NCBI GenBank assembly: GCA_028279555.1
Contig: JANQNO010000005.1
Span: 558,001-622,000 of the forward strand
Direction: 5' to 3'
From: Sphingorhabdus sp.
Lineage (GTDB): Bacteria; Pseudomonadota; Alphaproteobacteria; Sphingomonadales; Sphingomonadaceae
Length of the DNA: 64,000 nt
Below, in pieces: positions 8,594 to 15,273 of the stretch; positions within the stretch are counted from its first letter, which is position 1; the number at the start of each line of letters is the position of its first letter. The notes below the pieces were generated by a model. The model had not been told where the DNA came from and searched no databases. It saw nothing but the letters and a program-made list of their open reading frames with translations. The translations under genes and the position numbers were made by a program.

Positions 8594-9634
8594 TCAGCCG
8601 AGCAGCTCGTGCTTTTTCAGGCAATGGCGTAGCTGGTCATAGCTCAGGCTGAGTGATTTGGCCGTCTGCCGCTGATTATATCGGCAGCGGGCAAGCGCCT
8701 GTTCCAGCACGGCTTTTTCGTAAGCCTCGGTTGCTGCCTTGAAATCGCTGATCTGCGTCTCGGGCTTCTTAAAAGATGAGAAATCGGTCGAAAAGCGATC
8801 CTCTGCGGCAGCGGGCTGCCTTTCCTCTTCTTTTTCGGGCCGCGATTCCATCGTCAGCTTCCACGGGCTTTCGAACGGATCGAACTGCACATGGTCGACC
8901 GGCTGTTTCGGATCGCCCCAGCGATAGACGGCGCGCTCCACGACGTTACGTAGCTCGCGCACGTTACCGGGCCATTGATGGGCCTCCATTGCTGCCGTAG
9001 CCACCTCGCCCAGCCCCGGCCACTCCTCCCAGCCCAGCTCGCTCGCCATGCGCCGACCAAAATAGTCGGCGAGCACGCCAATGTCGCCGTCGCGCACGCG
9101 CAGCGGCGGAAGCGTTACGACTTCGAAGGACAAACGATCGAGCAGGTCAGCCCTGAATTTCCCCTTTTCCGCCAGTGTAGGCAAATCTTCATTGGTAGCA
9201 GCAACGATTCTAACATCCACGCGAATCGGCCGGGAAGATCCAATTCGTGTCACCTCACCATATTCGACAGCGCGCAGCAGGCGTTCCTGCGCTGCCATGC
9301 TGAGCGTGCCCAGTTCGTCCAGGAATAGCGTTCCGCCGTCAGCCTCCTCAAACCGCCCTTCCCGTGCCTTGGTTGCGCCGGTGAAGGCTCCGGCCTCATG
9401 GCCGAACAGCTCAGCCTCTATCAGCGTTTCGGGAAGCGCCGCGCAATTCATTGTGATAAGCGGCCCATCCCACCTGCTGCTCAGGCGGTGGAGGCGTTCG
9501 GCGATGAGTTCTTTGCCGGTCCCGCGCTCCCCGATGACAAGCACGGGCCGGTTGAGCGGCGCAGCGAGGCTGGCTCTTTCAACAGCGTCGAGAAAGGCCG
9601 ATGACTGGCCAATAAACTGATTTTCCCTGTCCAT
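8594..9634 (-). CDS. pspF: PspF, sigma-54 enhancer-binding activator of the psp operon
   Basis: PspF activates sigma-54 promoters of the phage-shock operon and is held inactive by PspA. From ATG 9634 the protein has 346 residues: it starts almost at once with an AAA+ domain (GERGTGKE Walker A, LNCAAL-type segment MNCAALPE, GAFTGA sigma-54 contact loop, GGTLFLDELGTL Walker B) and has no receiver or sensory domain, which is typical of PspF. A Fis-type helix-turn-helix (NQRQTAKSLSLSYDQLRHCL) ends the protein. It lies divergent to the sigma-54 promoter and psp genes. A TTG 36 bases upstream is open but less like PspF. Confidence 0.95.
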   Translation of the reverse strand: MDRENQFIGQSSAFLDAVERASLAAPLNRPVLVIGERGTGKELIAERLHRLSSRWDGPLITMNCAALPETLIEAELFGHEAGAFTGATKAREGRFEEADGGTLFLDELGTLSMAAQERLLRAVEYGEVTRIGSSRPIRVDVRIVAATNEDLPTLAEKGKFRADLLDRLSFEVVTLPPLRVRDGDIGVLADYFGRRMASELGWEEWPGLGEVATAAMEAHQWPGNVRELRNVVERAVYRWGDPKQPVDHVQFDPFESPWKLTMESRPEKEEERQPAAAEDRFSTDFSSFKKPETQISDFKAATEAYEKAVLEQALARCRYNQRQTAKSLSLSYDQLRHCLKKHELLG

Positions 9635-9636
9635 TC

Positions 9637-9712
9637 CGAGCAGTTGGCATATTTTCCTACCTTTTGGCAAGAATTACCATATGAACAGCTATTATTTTCT
9701 GCAAACTGCTCG
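9637..9712. promoter_or_regulatory. Candidate PspF upstream activating sites (9-bp inverted repeat)
   Basis: The arms CGAGCAGTT (9637-9645) and AACTGCTCG (9704-9712) are perfect inverted copies, 58 bases apart, in the 100-base gap between the pspF start and the sigma-54 promoter. This is where the enhancer of a PspF-driven promoter would be expected. The arm at 9637 almost touches the pspF start codon, which would also allow autoregulation. Assignment to PspF is inference from position. Confidence 0.55.
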
Positions 9713-9734
9713 TAAATCTGCCATTTTCTAAAAT

Positions 9735-9750
9735 TGGCACACCTCATGCA
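9735..9750 (+). promoter_or_regulatory. Sigma-54 promoter of the psp operon
   Basis: The sequence TGGCACACCTCATGCA has GG and GC elements separated by exactly 10 bases and agrees with the sigma-54 consensus TGGCAC-N5-TTGCA at all but one position. It points towards pspA and lies beside pspF, the dedicated sigma-54 activator. Transcription should begin about 12 bases downstream of the GC, near 9760. Confidence 0.88.
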
Positions 9751-9802
9751 GTAAAGGAGGGCAAGACCCGAGAATGGATGCATGACAGGCAAAGGAAGAC
9801 AG

Positions 9803-9994
9803 ATGACCCTCTCCCAACTCTCCCCCAAAGGTCAGGCGGTCCGGTTGATAACAACCGTTGTCGCGCCGCTGACTGTTTGCCTTGCCTGTTATGCCCCTGC
9901 CTTCGCACAAGCCGAGAAGGAAGAAATGGAAATAGTAGAAGAAAATGCAAAATACCCCTCCCCCCGACCGTCAGTTATCGGCTATCTTGCCTGA
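9803..9994 (+). CDS. Small putative exported peptide at the head of the psp operon
   Basis: The 63-codon frame begins at ATG 9803 behind a good AGGAAG ribosome site; an earlier in-frame ATG at 9782 is less well placed. It reads like a signal peptide (VRLITTVVAPLTVCLACYAP then AFAQ) followed by a short acidic piece (AEKEEMEIVEEN). The last 14 residues are Pro/Ser-rich and come from the C-rich, hairpin-forming sequence between it and pspA. The ORF may be a genuine micro-protein, or an older gene whose 3' end was replaced by that element. No known family is recognised. Confidence 0.45.
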   Translation: MTLSQLSPKGQAVRLITTVVAPLTVCLACYAPAFAQAEKEEMEIVEENAKYPSPRPSVIGYLA

Positions 9995-10063
9995 AAGTGA
10001 CGGCCAGCGACCGGGGGTTTCCCCTCCCCCCAGCTCCCCCGAAAGAGGAAACACCCCGGTCGC
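9967..10063 (+). repeat. Two adjacent hairpins in the pspA leader
   Basis: CCGTCA/TGACGG (9967-9972 and 9998-10003) form a short stem. Directly after it, GCGACCGGGG (10007-10016) pairs with CCCCGGTCGC (10054-10063), and the stem continues inward with GTTTCC/GGAAAC (one base shared or bulged at each side), leaving a C-rich loop of about 24 bases. There is no T run, so it is not a typical terminator. It may be a palindromic mobile remnant or a control structure in the psp messenger. It ends 40 bases before the pspA start. Confidence 0.6.
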
Positions 10064-10103
10064 CCGAATTTTAAACAACCCCATCACCAAGCGGAGTTAT
10101 CAA

Positions 10104-10787
10104 ATGGGAATTTTTTCACGGACACGCGATATCATCGCAGCCAATGTTACCGATATGCTAGATCAGTCGGAAGATCCGGCCAAAATGATCCGCATGATCA
10201 TCCTCGAGATGGAGGAAACACTGGTTGAGGTGCGCGCGTCTGCCGCCCGGACTATCGCGGATCAGAAAGAGCTGCGCCGACACATTTCCAAGCTCGAGAC
10301 GCTGGAAAAGGACTGGACGGACAAGGCAGAGCTCGCGCTTTCGAAAGATCGCGAGGATCTCGCCAAGGCTGCGCTGGTCGAAAAGCGCAAGGCAACCGAC
10401 ATGGCCGAGCAGCTAAAGGCGGAAGTCAGCGTACTCAATGATGCATTGAAGGCATCCGAAAAGGACATCCAGAAGCTTCAGAAAAAGCTCGCCGATGCGC
10501 GCAGCCGCCAGAACGGCCTGATGACGCGGCTCGAGAGCGCGGAAAACCGCGTCAAGCTGCGCACGCTCTATAATGGAGACAAGGTGCGTGAAGCCTTCTC
10601 CCGTTTCGATGTTCTCGAAAAGCGTGTCGATATGACCGAAGGCCATGCCGATGCGCTGGCGATCGGTTCGGACGAACCCAAAACACTTGGCGATGAAATT
10701 GCCGCACTGGAATCGATCGACAAGGTCGATGAAGAACTTGAGGCGATGAAGAAAGCCATGAGCAAAAGCAAAACTAAGAAAGGCTGA
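10104..10787 (+). CDS. pspA: PspA, phage shock protein A (IM30/ESCRT-III family)
   Basis: PspA both inhibits PspF in the resting cell and assembles on stressed inner membrane to limit proton leakage. The 227-residue protein starts MGIFSRTRDIIAANVTDMLD, the amphipathic membrane-binding helix of the family, followed by SEDPAKMIRMIILEMEETL and long coiled coils. ATG 10104 is preceded by GGAG (spacing 8). The frame is open further upstream to 9945 but that part is the C-rich leader and carries no PspA similarity. It is followed closely by pspB and pspC. Confidence 0.97.
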   Translation: MGIFSRTRDIIAANVTDMLDQSEDPAKMIRMIILEMEETLVEVRASAARTIADQKELRRHISKLETLEKDWTDKAELALSKDREDLAKAALVEKRKATDMAEQLKAEVSVLNDALKASEKDIQKLQKKLADARSRQNGLMTRLESAENRVKLRTLYNGDKVREAFSRFDVLEKRVDMTEGHADALAIGSDEPKTLGDEIAALESIDKVDEELEAMKKAMSKSKTKKG

Positions 10788-10792
10788 CCCCG

Positions 10793-11092
10793 ATGGAAGA
10801 TGTGCTCGTCCCGGTAATGGTTGTTGGAATATTGTTTATCGGCCTACCCTGGCTGATCCTGCACCATGTGACCAAATGGAAAACCGCAGCAACATTGACG
10901 AATGATGATGAACGCATGCTCAGCGAAATGCATGCGCTGGCAAACCGCCTGGAAGAGCGGCTCGACACTGTAGAGCGACTTGTTTCGGCCGACAATCCGG
11001 ATTGGCAGCCTGCCCGCATCGAACATGAGAACAACGAATATGTTGAAGAATTTTTGACCGAAAGCACCCGCAAGCTGGAAAGGAAAGCCTAA
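10793..11092 (+). CDS. pspB: PspB, phage shock membrane protein
   Basis: The 99-residue protein has one N-terminal membrane span (residues 3-22, then ILHHVTKWK) and a cytoplasmic helix with the PspB pattern DDERMLSEMHALANRLEERL followed by DTVERLVSADNPDW. PspB and PspC sense inner-membrane stress and draw PspA away from PspF. It is longer than enteric PspB (about 75 residues) by a C-terminal acidic helix (EYVEEFLTESTRKLERKA). It starts five bases after the pspA stop. The LEERLDTVERLV stretch closely resembles the coiled coils of the small proteins encoded downstream. Confidence 0.93.
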   Translation: MEDVLVPVMVVGILFIGLPWLILHHVTKWKTAATLTNDDERMLSEMHALANRLEERLDTVERLVSADNPDWQPARIEHENNEYVEEFLTESTRKLERKA

Positions 11093-11093
11093 G

Positions 11094-11474
11094 ATGGCAT
11101 CGACCCATACCAAATTCTATCTCGACAAGATGAATGCCAAATGGAAGGGCGTTTGCGCGGGCATTGCCGACTATACGGGGATCAATGCCATGTGGGTGCG
11201 CCTCGGCGCTGTCATGCTGACCCTCATGGGCGGGTTCCCCTGGACAATTATCGCCTATTTCGTGGCGGCATGGATGGCAGACAAGAAACCGATCCATCTT
11301 TATGCCGATCAGGAAGAGCAGAAATTCTGGCAAGGCGTCCGGCAATCGCCTCAGCGCACGAGCAAGGATATTCGCGGACGCTTTCGCCAGATCGATCGCC
11401 GTCTGGCCGATATCGAGCTTTATTATACTAGCAATAACAAGGTTCTCGCCGACGAAATCGAGAATCTTCGGTAA
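11094..11474 (+). CDS. pspC: PspC, phage shock membrane protein
   Basis: A 126-residue protein with the PspC domain: KFYLDKMNAKWKGVCAGIAD and YTGINAMWVRLG, then a hydrophobic span (AVMLTLMGGFPWTIIAYFVA). The C-terminal half is a charged helix (DIRGRFRQIDRRLADIELYY) that ends VLADEIENLR. This ending is almost the same as the ending of the 96-residue protein encoded next but one downstream (LSDEIENLR). It begins one base after pspB. In enteric bacteria PspC is the polytopic partner of PspB. Confidence 0.94.
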   Translation: MASTHTKFYLDKMNAKWKGVCAGIADYTGINAMWVRLGAVMLTLMGGFPWTIIAYFVAAWMADKKPIHLYADQEEQKFWQGVRQSPQRTSKDIRGRFRQIDRRLADIELYYTSNNKVLADEIENLR

Positions 11475-11500
11475 AAACGACCAGGCAAAGGAGAGGTCAC

Positions 11501-11662
11501 ATGTGGACATTAATCATACTCGGGCTCGGCGGCTTTTTTGCCTGGCGCTATTTTGCCAAGAAAAAGCGCGAGCAGGACATCCGCAACTGGAGCGTTGATT
11601 TCAAAGATGAGCCGAAGGTCAAATTTCCCGAGAGCAAAATTACCTGGAGGAAAGACAAATGA
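11501..11662 (+). CDS. 53-residue single-span basic membrane micro-protein in the psp operon
   Basis: ATG 11501 follows GGAGAGG with a suitable spacing. The product starts MWTLIILGLGGFFAWRYFAK, one short membrane span, continues with KKKREQDIRNW and ends in a hydrophilic tail rich in Lys and Asp. Its stop TGA overlaps the ATG of the next gene as ATGA, which supports translation. It lacks the coiled coil of its neighbours. No family is recognised; similar tiny membrane peptides of Psp systems (for example PspD/PspG) share only size and topology. Confidence 0.75.
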   Translation: MWTLIILGLGGFFAWRYFAKKKREQDIRNWSVDFKDEPKVKFPESKITWRKDK

Positions 11663-11949
11663 GCTGGGGAAGCCCTACTTTTGTAATAGCCATTATCATG
11701 ATCTGCATGGGCGGCTGGATGATCAATAACTGGATCAGAGCGCGCCACGGTTACCCCATCGAAGACGACAATGGCAATCTCATCGAGAGAAAAGACCCCG
11801 CTGCAGACCGCAAGATCGAACTGCTGACCAATGAGAATGAGGGCCTGAACGACAAGATAGGGCATTTGGAAGAGCGCATTGCCGTGCTCGAACGAATTGC
11901 CACAGACAAGTCCTCGCGGCTGTCCGACGAAATCGAAAATCTGCGCTAA
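11659..11949 (+). CDS. Small membrane coiled-coil protein, PspB-like paralogue 1
   Basis: The 96-residue product has one span (FVIAIIMICMGGWMINNWI), a short polar link with the motif RARHGYPIEDDNGN, and a coiled coil HLEERIAVLERIATDKSSRL ending SDEIENLR. The LEERIAVLERI core resembles LEERLDTVERL of PspB, and the ending resembles that of PspC. It overlaps the 53-residue ORF upstream by four bases and is spaced 27 bases from the next. It is inferred to sit in the inner membrane with the coiled coil in the cytoplasm, possibly contacting PspA, PspB or PspC. Confidence 0.85.
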   Translation: MSWGSPTFVIAIIMICMGGWMINNWIRARHGYPIEDDNGNLIERKDPAADRKIELLTNENEGLNDKIGHLEERIAVLERIATDKSSRLSDEIENLR

Positions 11950-11976
11950 CCCAAGGTTTAGGAAGGAAAACAACAA

Positions 11977-12303
11977 ATGGATCCCGAAAAGGTATCTGTC
12001 CTAACAACACTTGCGCCAATGATCGGCGTTGGAGTGATCGCAATCACCGCCGGGTGGGTAATTACAACCTGGATGCGTATAAAAAACGGCTATCCGCTCG
12101 ATGGAGCCTGGGGCCAGCCCGTTCACCCGAAAACCGACAAGGAGGCAGCCGAGCGTATCAAACTGCTGACACAGGAAAACGCGGAATTGCGGGCCGAACT
12201 GGGTTCGATCAAGGATAGGCTGGGCAATGTCGAGAAGATCGTCGTCGATGACAGTCACCGACTGACCGCCGAAATCGAAGCACTTAGCGGCCCGACAAAC
12301 TGA
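11977..12303 (+). CDS. Small membrane coiled-coil protein, PspB-like paralogue 2
   Basis: The 108-residue product has a span (APMIGVGVIAITAGWVITTW) followed by MRIKNGYPLDGAWG, which matches the RARHGYPIEDDNG link of paralogue 1. The coiled coil reads IKLLTQENAELRAELGSIKD and RLGNVEKIVVDDSHRL, ending TAEIEALSGPTN. The repeated order of span, GYP link, coiled coil and EIE ending shows the two genes arose by duplication, though they have diverged strongly. GGAAGGAAAA lies before its ATG. Function unknown beyond the operon context. Confidence 0.83.
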   Translation: MDPEKVSVLTTLAPMIGVGVIAITAGWVITTWMRIKNGYPLDGAWGQPVHPKTDKEAAERIKLLTQENAELRAELGSIKDRLGNVEKIVVDDSHRLTAEIEALSGPTN

Positions 12304-12314
12304 GGGAGAGGACC

Positions 12315-12614
12315 ATGCCAATCGAATATATCGCGCTTTTGATCCCTTTCGCCGGCATGGCAATCGGTGCCTTTGCGATCTGGACCGACCACAAACAGAA
12401 AATGGTAAAGCGGCAGGCCGAGATTGCCGCTGCTGAATCGAGCCAGGGGACTCTTGATCGCAAACAGCTTGAGGAGCGCGTCGCGGTCCTCGAACGCATC
12501 ATCACCGATCAGGGATATAGTGTTGCGCAAGAAATTGAAAAGTTGCGCAGCGAACCAGGGGACAGCGGCGTCCCCTTGCCGGAATTTAAAGCAGAGAGGG
12601 AAACAGCAGCATGA
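12315..12614 (+). CDS. Small membrane coiled-coil protein, PspB-like paralogue 3
   Basis: A 99-residue product with a span at the very start (EYIALLIPFAGMAIGAFAIW), a basic stretch (DHKQKMVKRQAEIAAAE) and the coiled coil LEERVAVLERIITDQGYSVA followed by QEIEKLRSEPGD. The LEERVAVLERI core is nearly the same as in paralogue 1. The GYP link is missing. A GGGAGAGG ribosome site precedes the ATG by a few bases. Its stop overlaps the next start as ATGA. Confidence 0.83.
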   Translation: MPIEYIALLIPFAGMAIGAFAIWTDHKQKMVKRQAEIAAAESSQGTLDRKQLEERVAVLERIITDQGYSVAQEIEKLRSEPGDSGVPLPEFKAERETAA

Positions 12615-12883
12615 ACCCCTTCGAGATGGTCATTGGTATCATTTTAATCATCACGATAGGAAGCGTGCTAAAGGCGCGCTACCAGGCCCAGCATGGTATC
12701 CTTGAAGATGAAGATGAGGATGGCAACAGGACCCAGCGCATCGCACATGATCCCGAAAAAGGGCAAATGGCGCGGGAAATCAGCGAGCTGAAGGAGCGCA
12801 TTCACGTTCTGGAACGCATCGCAACCGACAGTCACGGTTCCAATGATCTCAAAAGACAGATCGAGGAATTGCGCGAGAAATAA
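12611..12883 (+). CDS. Small membrane coiled-coil protein, PspB-like paralogue 4
   Basis: A 90-residue product: one span (MVIGIILIITIGSVLKARY), an acidic link QAQHGILEDEDEDGN that aligns with the GYP link of paralogues 1 and 2, and the coiled coil ISELKERIHVLERIATDSHG ending KRQIEELREK. The LKERIHVLERIATD core differs from that of paralogue 1 at only a few positions. It overlaps the preceding gene by four bases, so it is certainly in the same operon. Confidence 0.83.
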   Translation: MNPFEMVIGIILIITIGSVLKARYQAQHGILEDEDEDGNRTQRIAHDPEKGQMAREISELKERIHVLERIATDSHGSNDLKRQIEELREK

Positions 12884-12913
12884 TGGACGCAGCGTGAGAT
12901 AAGGATTTTCACA

Positions 12914-13159
12914 ATGATGCAGGATGCCAATTTCTATCTGACCATGGGACTGGTTGCGCTCGCAGGCGTGACGATAATCTCGGCCGTGTCGCTGCGCGGA
13001 TGGCGCGAATGGCTGGCGCTCAAACGCGCCGAGCTGGATCAACAAATACGAGACAAGGAACCCGATAGACCCTCTGCGGTCTCCCGGATCGAAGTTGCCG
13101 ACCTGAAGGAGCGGGTGAAAAAGCTGGAAGCAATCGCTGCCGGGATTGACATCCAATAA
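12914..13159 (+). CDS. Small membrane coiled-coil protein, PspB-like paralogue 5 (divergent)
   Basis: The last gene of the psp operon encodes 81 residues: a span (FYLTMGLVALAGVTIISAVS), a charged helix (RGWREWLALKRAELDQQIRD) and a shortened coiled coil VADLKERVKKLEAIAAGIDI. The LKERVKKLEAIA core still resembles LKERIHVLERIA of paralogue 4, but the EIExLR ending has been lost. It is preceded by a 30-base gap with AAGGA. Function unknown; assignment to the group rests on order and the coiled-coil core. Confidence 0.78.
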   Translation: MMQDANFYLTMGLVALAGVTIISAVSLRGWREWLALKRAELDQQIRDKEPDRPSAVSRIEVADLKERVKKLEAIAAGIDIQ

Positions 13160-13197
13160 ACTTGCCAAGCCAGCATGCGATGCATAGATGCTTCGCG

Positions 13198-13602
13198 ATG
13201 GCCACACTCTCCGAAATCCACGAAGAATATGATTTTCTTGACGGCGATGACCGGTATCGTTTGCTGATCGAACTGGGGCGGCAACTCCCGCCTATGCCGG
13301 CTGAGCTCAAAACCGATGCAACTCTCGTTCGCGGCTGCTCGGCCAGCGTATGGGTTTACCCCGTAAAGGAAAACGACACGCTCACCTTTCTCGCCGACAG
13401 CAATGCCGCCATCACCAAGGGCATTATCGCACTGGTGCTCAAAACGGTGGAGGGGAAAAGCGTCGGCGAAATTCGCGCATTGGATATTGGAAGTGAACTC
13501 AAGCCCTTCGATCTCAAAAACCAGCTTAGCTCAAACCGCACCCAAGGCATTCCAAACATGATAGCCTTGATCAAGGAAACCGCGAACCGGCTCGCCGCCT
13601 AG
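13198..13602 (+). CDS. sufE: SufE family cysteine-desulfurase sulfur acceptor
   Basis: SufE takes persulfide sulfur from SufS and passes it on for Fe-S cluster assembly. From ATG 13198 the protein has 134 residues (MATLSEIHEEYDFLDGDDRY), with the LIELGRQLPPMP motif and the acceptor cysteine in VRGCSASVWVYP. The usual C-terminal NRTQGIPNMIALIK is present. The frame is open upstream to 13162 but the family start is at 13198. The sufSBCD genes are not nearby, so it is an isolated copy. Its stop overlaps the stop of the convergent J-domain gene. Confidence 0.93.
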   Translation: MATLSEIHEEYDFLDGDDRYRLLIELGRQLPPMPAELKTDATLVRGCSASVWVYPVKENDTLTFLADSNAAITKGIIALVLKTVEGKSVGEIRALDIGSELKPFDLKNQLSSNRTQGIPNMIALIKETANRLAA

Positions 13603-14132
13603 CCGCGCCATTCACGCATTTCTTCTGCGCTTTTGAGGACGTCGAATGCAGCTTGCCCAGCCTCGAAGGCCTTGGCCGCTTCGGCATCGTCGCCCTTCAC
13701 ATCGGGATGATTTTCCTTCGCAAGTGCGCGCCAGGCACGCTTGGCATCCTCGATCGTTGCGTCGGGATGGAGGCCCAATATCTCCAACGCGCGCATTTCA
13801 TCCGGGCTGCGGCTTCCGTCGCCCGATCCCACCCAGCCATAATGCGCCGCTTCGCGATAGCCGGAAAAATCGCTGCGCTCCTGCCGCTCGCGCTCGGCAG
13901 CCTCTTCCTTGCTGAGACCTTCGAAATAGTTCCATTTGCGGTTATATTCCGCAGCATGTTCTTCGCAGAACATCCAGCGCTCTTTGCTGTTCGGGGATTT
14001 CGGTGCAGGGCATGTGCCCTCCTTGCTGCAACCATGGCGGTCGCATAGCCGCACCTTCTGGGCCGCAGTAGCGCTTCCGTAGCCGCGCCAGCGCGGGAAC
14101 CCCCAATCATTTTTTCTTTGCGAACGCGCCAT
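13599..14132 (-). CDS. J-domain protein with N-terminal cysteine-rich region
   Basis: The 177-residue protein has a J domain at the C-terminus: EILGLHPDATIEDAKRAWRA then LAKENHPDVKGDD, with the HPD tripeptide needed to stimulate DnaK ATPase. The first 70 residues carry CDRHGCSKEGTC and a later FCEEH, a Cys/His pattern that could bind a metal, followed by WNYFEGLSKEEAAERERQE. There is no Gly/Phe region or DnaJ zinc finger, so it is a co-chaperone of class C type. It overlaps convergently with sufE by four bases. Its client is unknown. Confidence 0.85.
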   Translation of the reverse strand: MARSQRKNDWGFPRWRGYGSATAAQKVRLCDRHGCSKEGTCPAPKSPNSKERWMFCEEHAAEYNRKWNYFEGLSKEEAAERERQERSDFSGYREAAHYGWVGSGDGSRSPDEMRALEILGLHPDATIEDAKRAWRALAKENHPDVKGDDAEAAKAFEAGQAAFDVLKSAEEMREWRG

Positions 14133-14191
14133 AGCCTCCTTTTAGCCGAGGCATGGTTCAAATGCTATTGCCAACTGCCAAATCACTGTAA

Positions 14192-14818
14192 TCAGGCAAG
14201 CCCGCCCAGCGCAGCACCGCCTGCCAGCGCTGCAATCAACATGCCGCCGATCACCATCGATACAACAACCGATATGACTATGTAGATAAGGACGGTGACG
14301 ACCGTGAATCCTGCCACCTTGTCTTCCGGCACCGAAAGCACAGGACGCACGCCCAGGAAAATCAGGTAAACGGTATAGGCGATGGCGGCCAGGCCGATCA
14401 GCCAGCCAATAAGCGGAATCCAGCTGACAAGACCTGCCACCCATACGGGCGTTCCGGCATAGACCATCAGTTTGGTCGCCTGAATCATATTCTGTTCGCC
14501 GTTGAAACTCGGCGCCACCGCATTCACAATAAATGCCACAAGCCAGACAACGAACAAACCCAAGGCATATCCGACAACCGCCGATGTCACGAAGTAGCTC
14601 ATTCCCAGCGCGCCTGTCAGCCCGCCGAGGCCGCCAAGACCCATGGTTCCTAGGCCGAGCAGCCCCATGAAAACAATCGACATAATTGCCGGGATCAGCG
14701 CGAGGATCATGGCATAGCCCGTAAACAGGCCGGCCACGTTTGCATCTTCCTTCGCAATGATATCCCATTCCTGCTTGGGATTGAGCAGGATATTCTTTGC
14801 TCTATCGACGATTGACAT
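14192..14818 (-). CDS. YIP1 family membrane protein
   Basis: The start is ATG 14818 (MSIVDRAKNILLNPKQEWDI), since the further upstream frame has no family features. The NPKQEWDIIAKE motif followed by four to five hydrophobic spans (GLFTGYAMILALIPAIMSIV onwards, and IPLIGWLIGLAAIAYTVYLI) is typical of bacterial YIP1-domain proteins, which are widespread in alphaproteobacteria. Their function is not established. It stands as a single gene, between the J-domain gene and the RNase P RNA. Confidence 0.85.
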   Translation of the reverse strand: MSIVDRAKNILLNPKQEWDIIAKEDANVAGLFTGYAMILALIPAIMSIVFMGLLGLGTMGLGGLGGLTGALGMSYFVTSAVVGYALGLFVVWLVAFIVNAVAPSFNGEQNMIQATKLMVYAGTPVWVAGLVSWIPLIGWLIGLAAIAYTVYLIFLGVRPVLSVPEDKVAGFTVVTVLIYIVISVVVSMVIGGMLIAALAGGAALGGLA

Positions 14819-14896
14819 GTGAATTCTCCCCTTCGTGGATCGCTGCCTTAACACCATAAAACAGTCAGGTTGTAAATAATGTTGTCCCGCGAAATT

Positions 14897-15273
14897 TGCC
14901 AGAGGGCCTGTAAGCCGGGTTCTGTCCATCCGCCTTGAAATGCGGAGTAGGCAGCCATTCATCTTGCCACCCGATTGCCCGGGCGATCATGCGGCCAACC
15001 CGGGCGACTGGCAGGAGGATGCCATGCGCCGCCCCTATTTGGCCTTGCTCCCGGTGGGGTTTGCCGTGCCGGCTTTGTCACCAAAACCGCGGTGCGCTCT
15101 TACCGCACCCTTTTGACCTTGCTGCGTCGAAACGCGAGCGGTCTGCTTTCTGTTGCACTTTCCCTAAGGTTGCCCTTGCCGGACGTTATCCGGCACCGTT
15201 CCTCGCTGGAGCCCGGACTTTCCTCGCGCCTTCGCAAATGCTCCGGTGCGCGGCTGCCCGGCCCTCTGGAAGT
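14897..15273 (-). ncRNA. rnpB: RNase P RNA (M1 RNA, type A)
   Basis: The catalytic RNA that removes 5' leaders from tRNA precursors. On the minus strand the RNA starts with CCAGAGGGCC and ends with GGCCCTCTGG, which pair to form helix P1. After the start comes the universally conserved GAGGAAAGTCCGGGCTCC (near 15210), and near the 3' end GGACAGAACCCGGCTTAC, with P4-forming sequences at both places. The size of about 377 bases fits bacterial type A. The exact ends are uncertain by a few bases. Its 5' end abuts the stop codon of the amidase gene, so its promoter must lie within that coding region. Confidence 0.95.

Noticed and set aside
9945..10103. N-terminal extension of PspA by 53 residues
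   Set aside because: This stretch covers the C-rich hairpin region, while ATG 10104 has a ribosome site and the family N-terminus.
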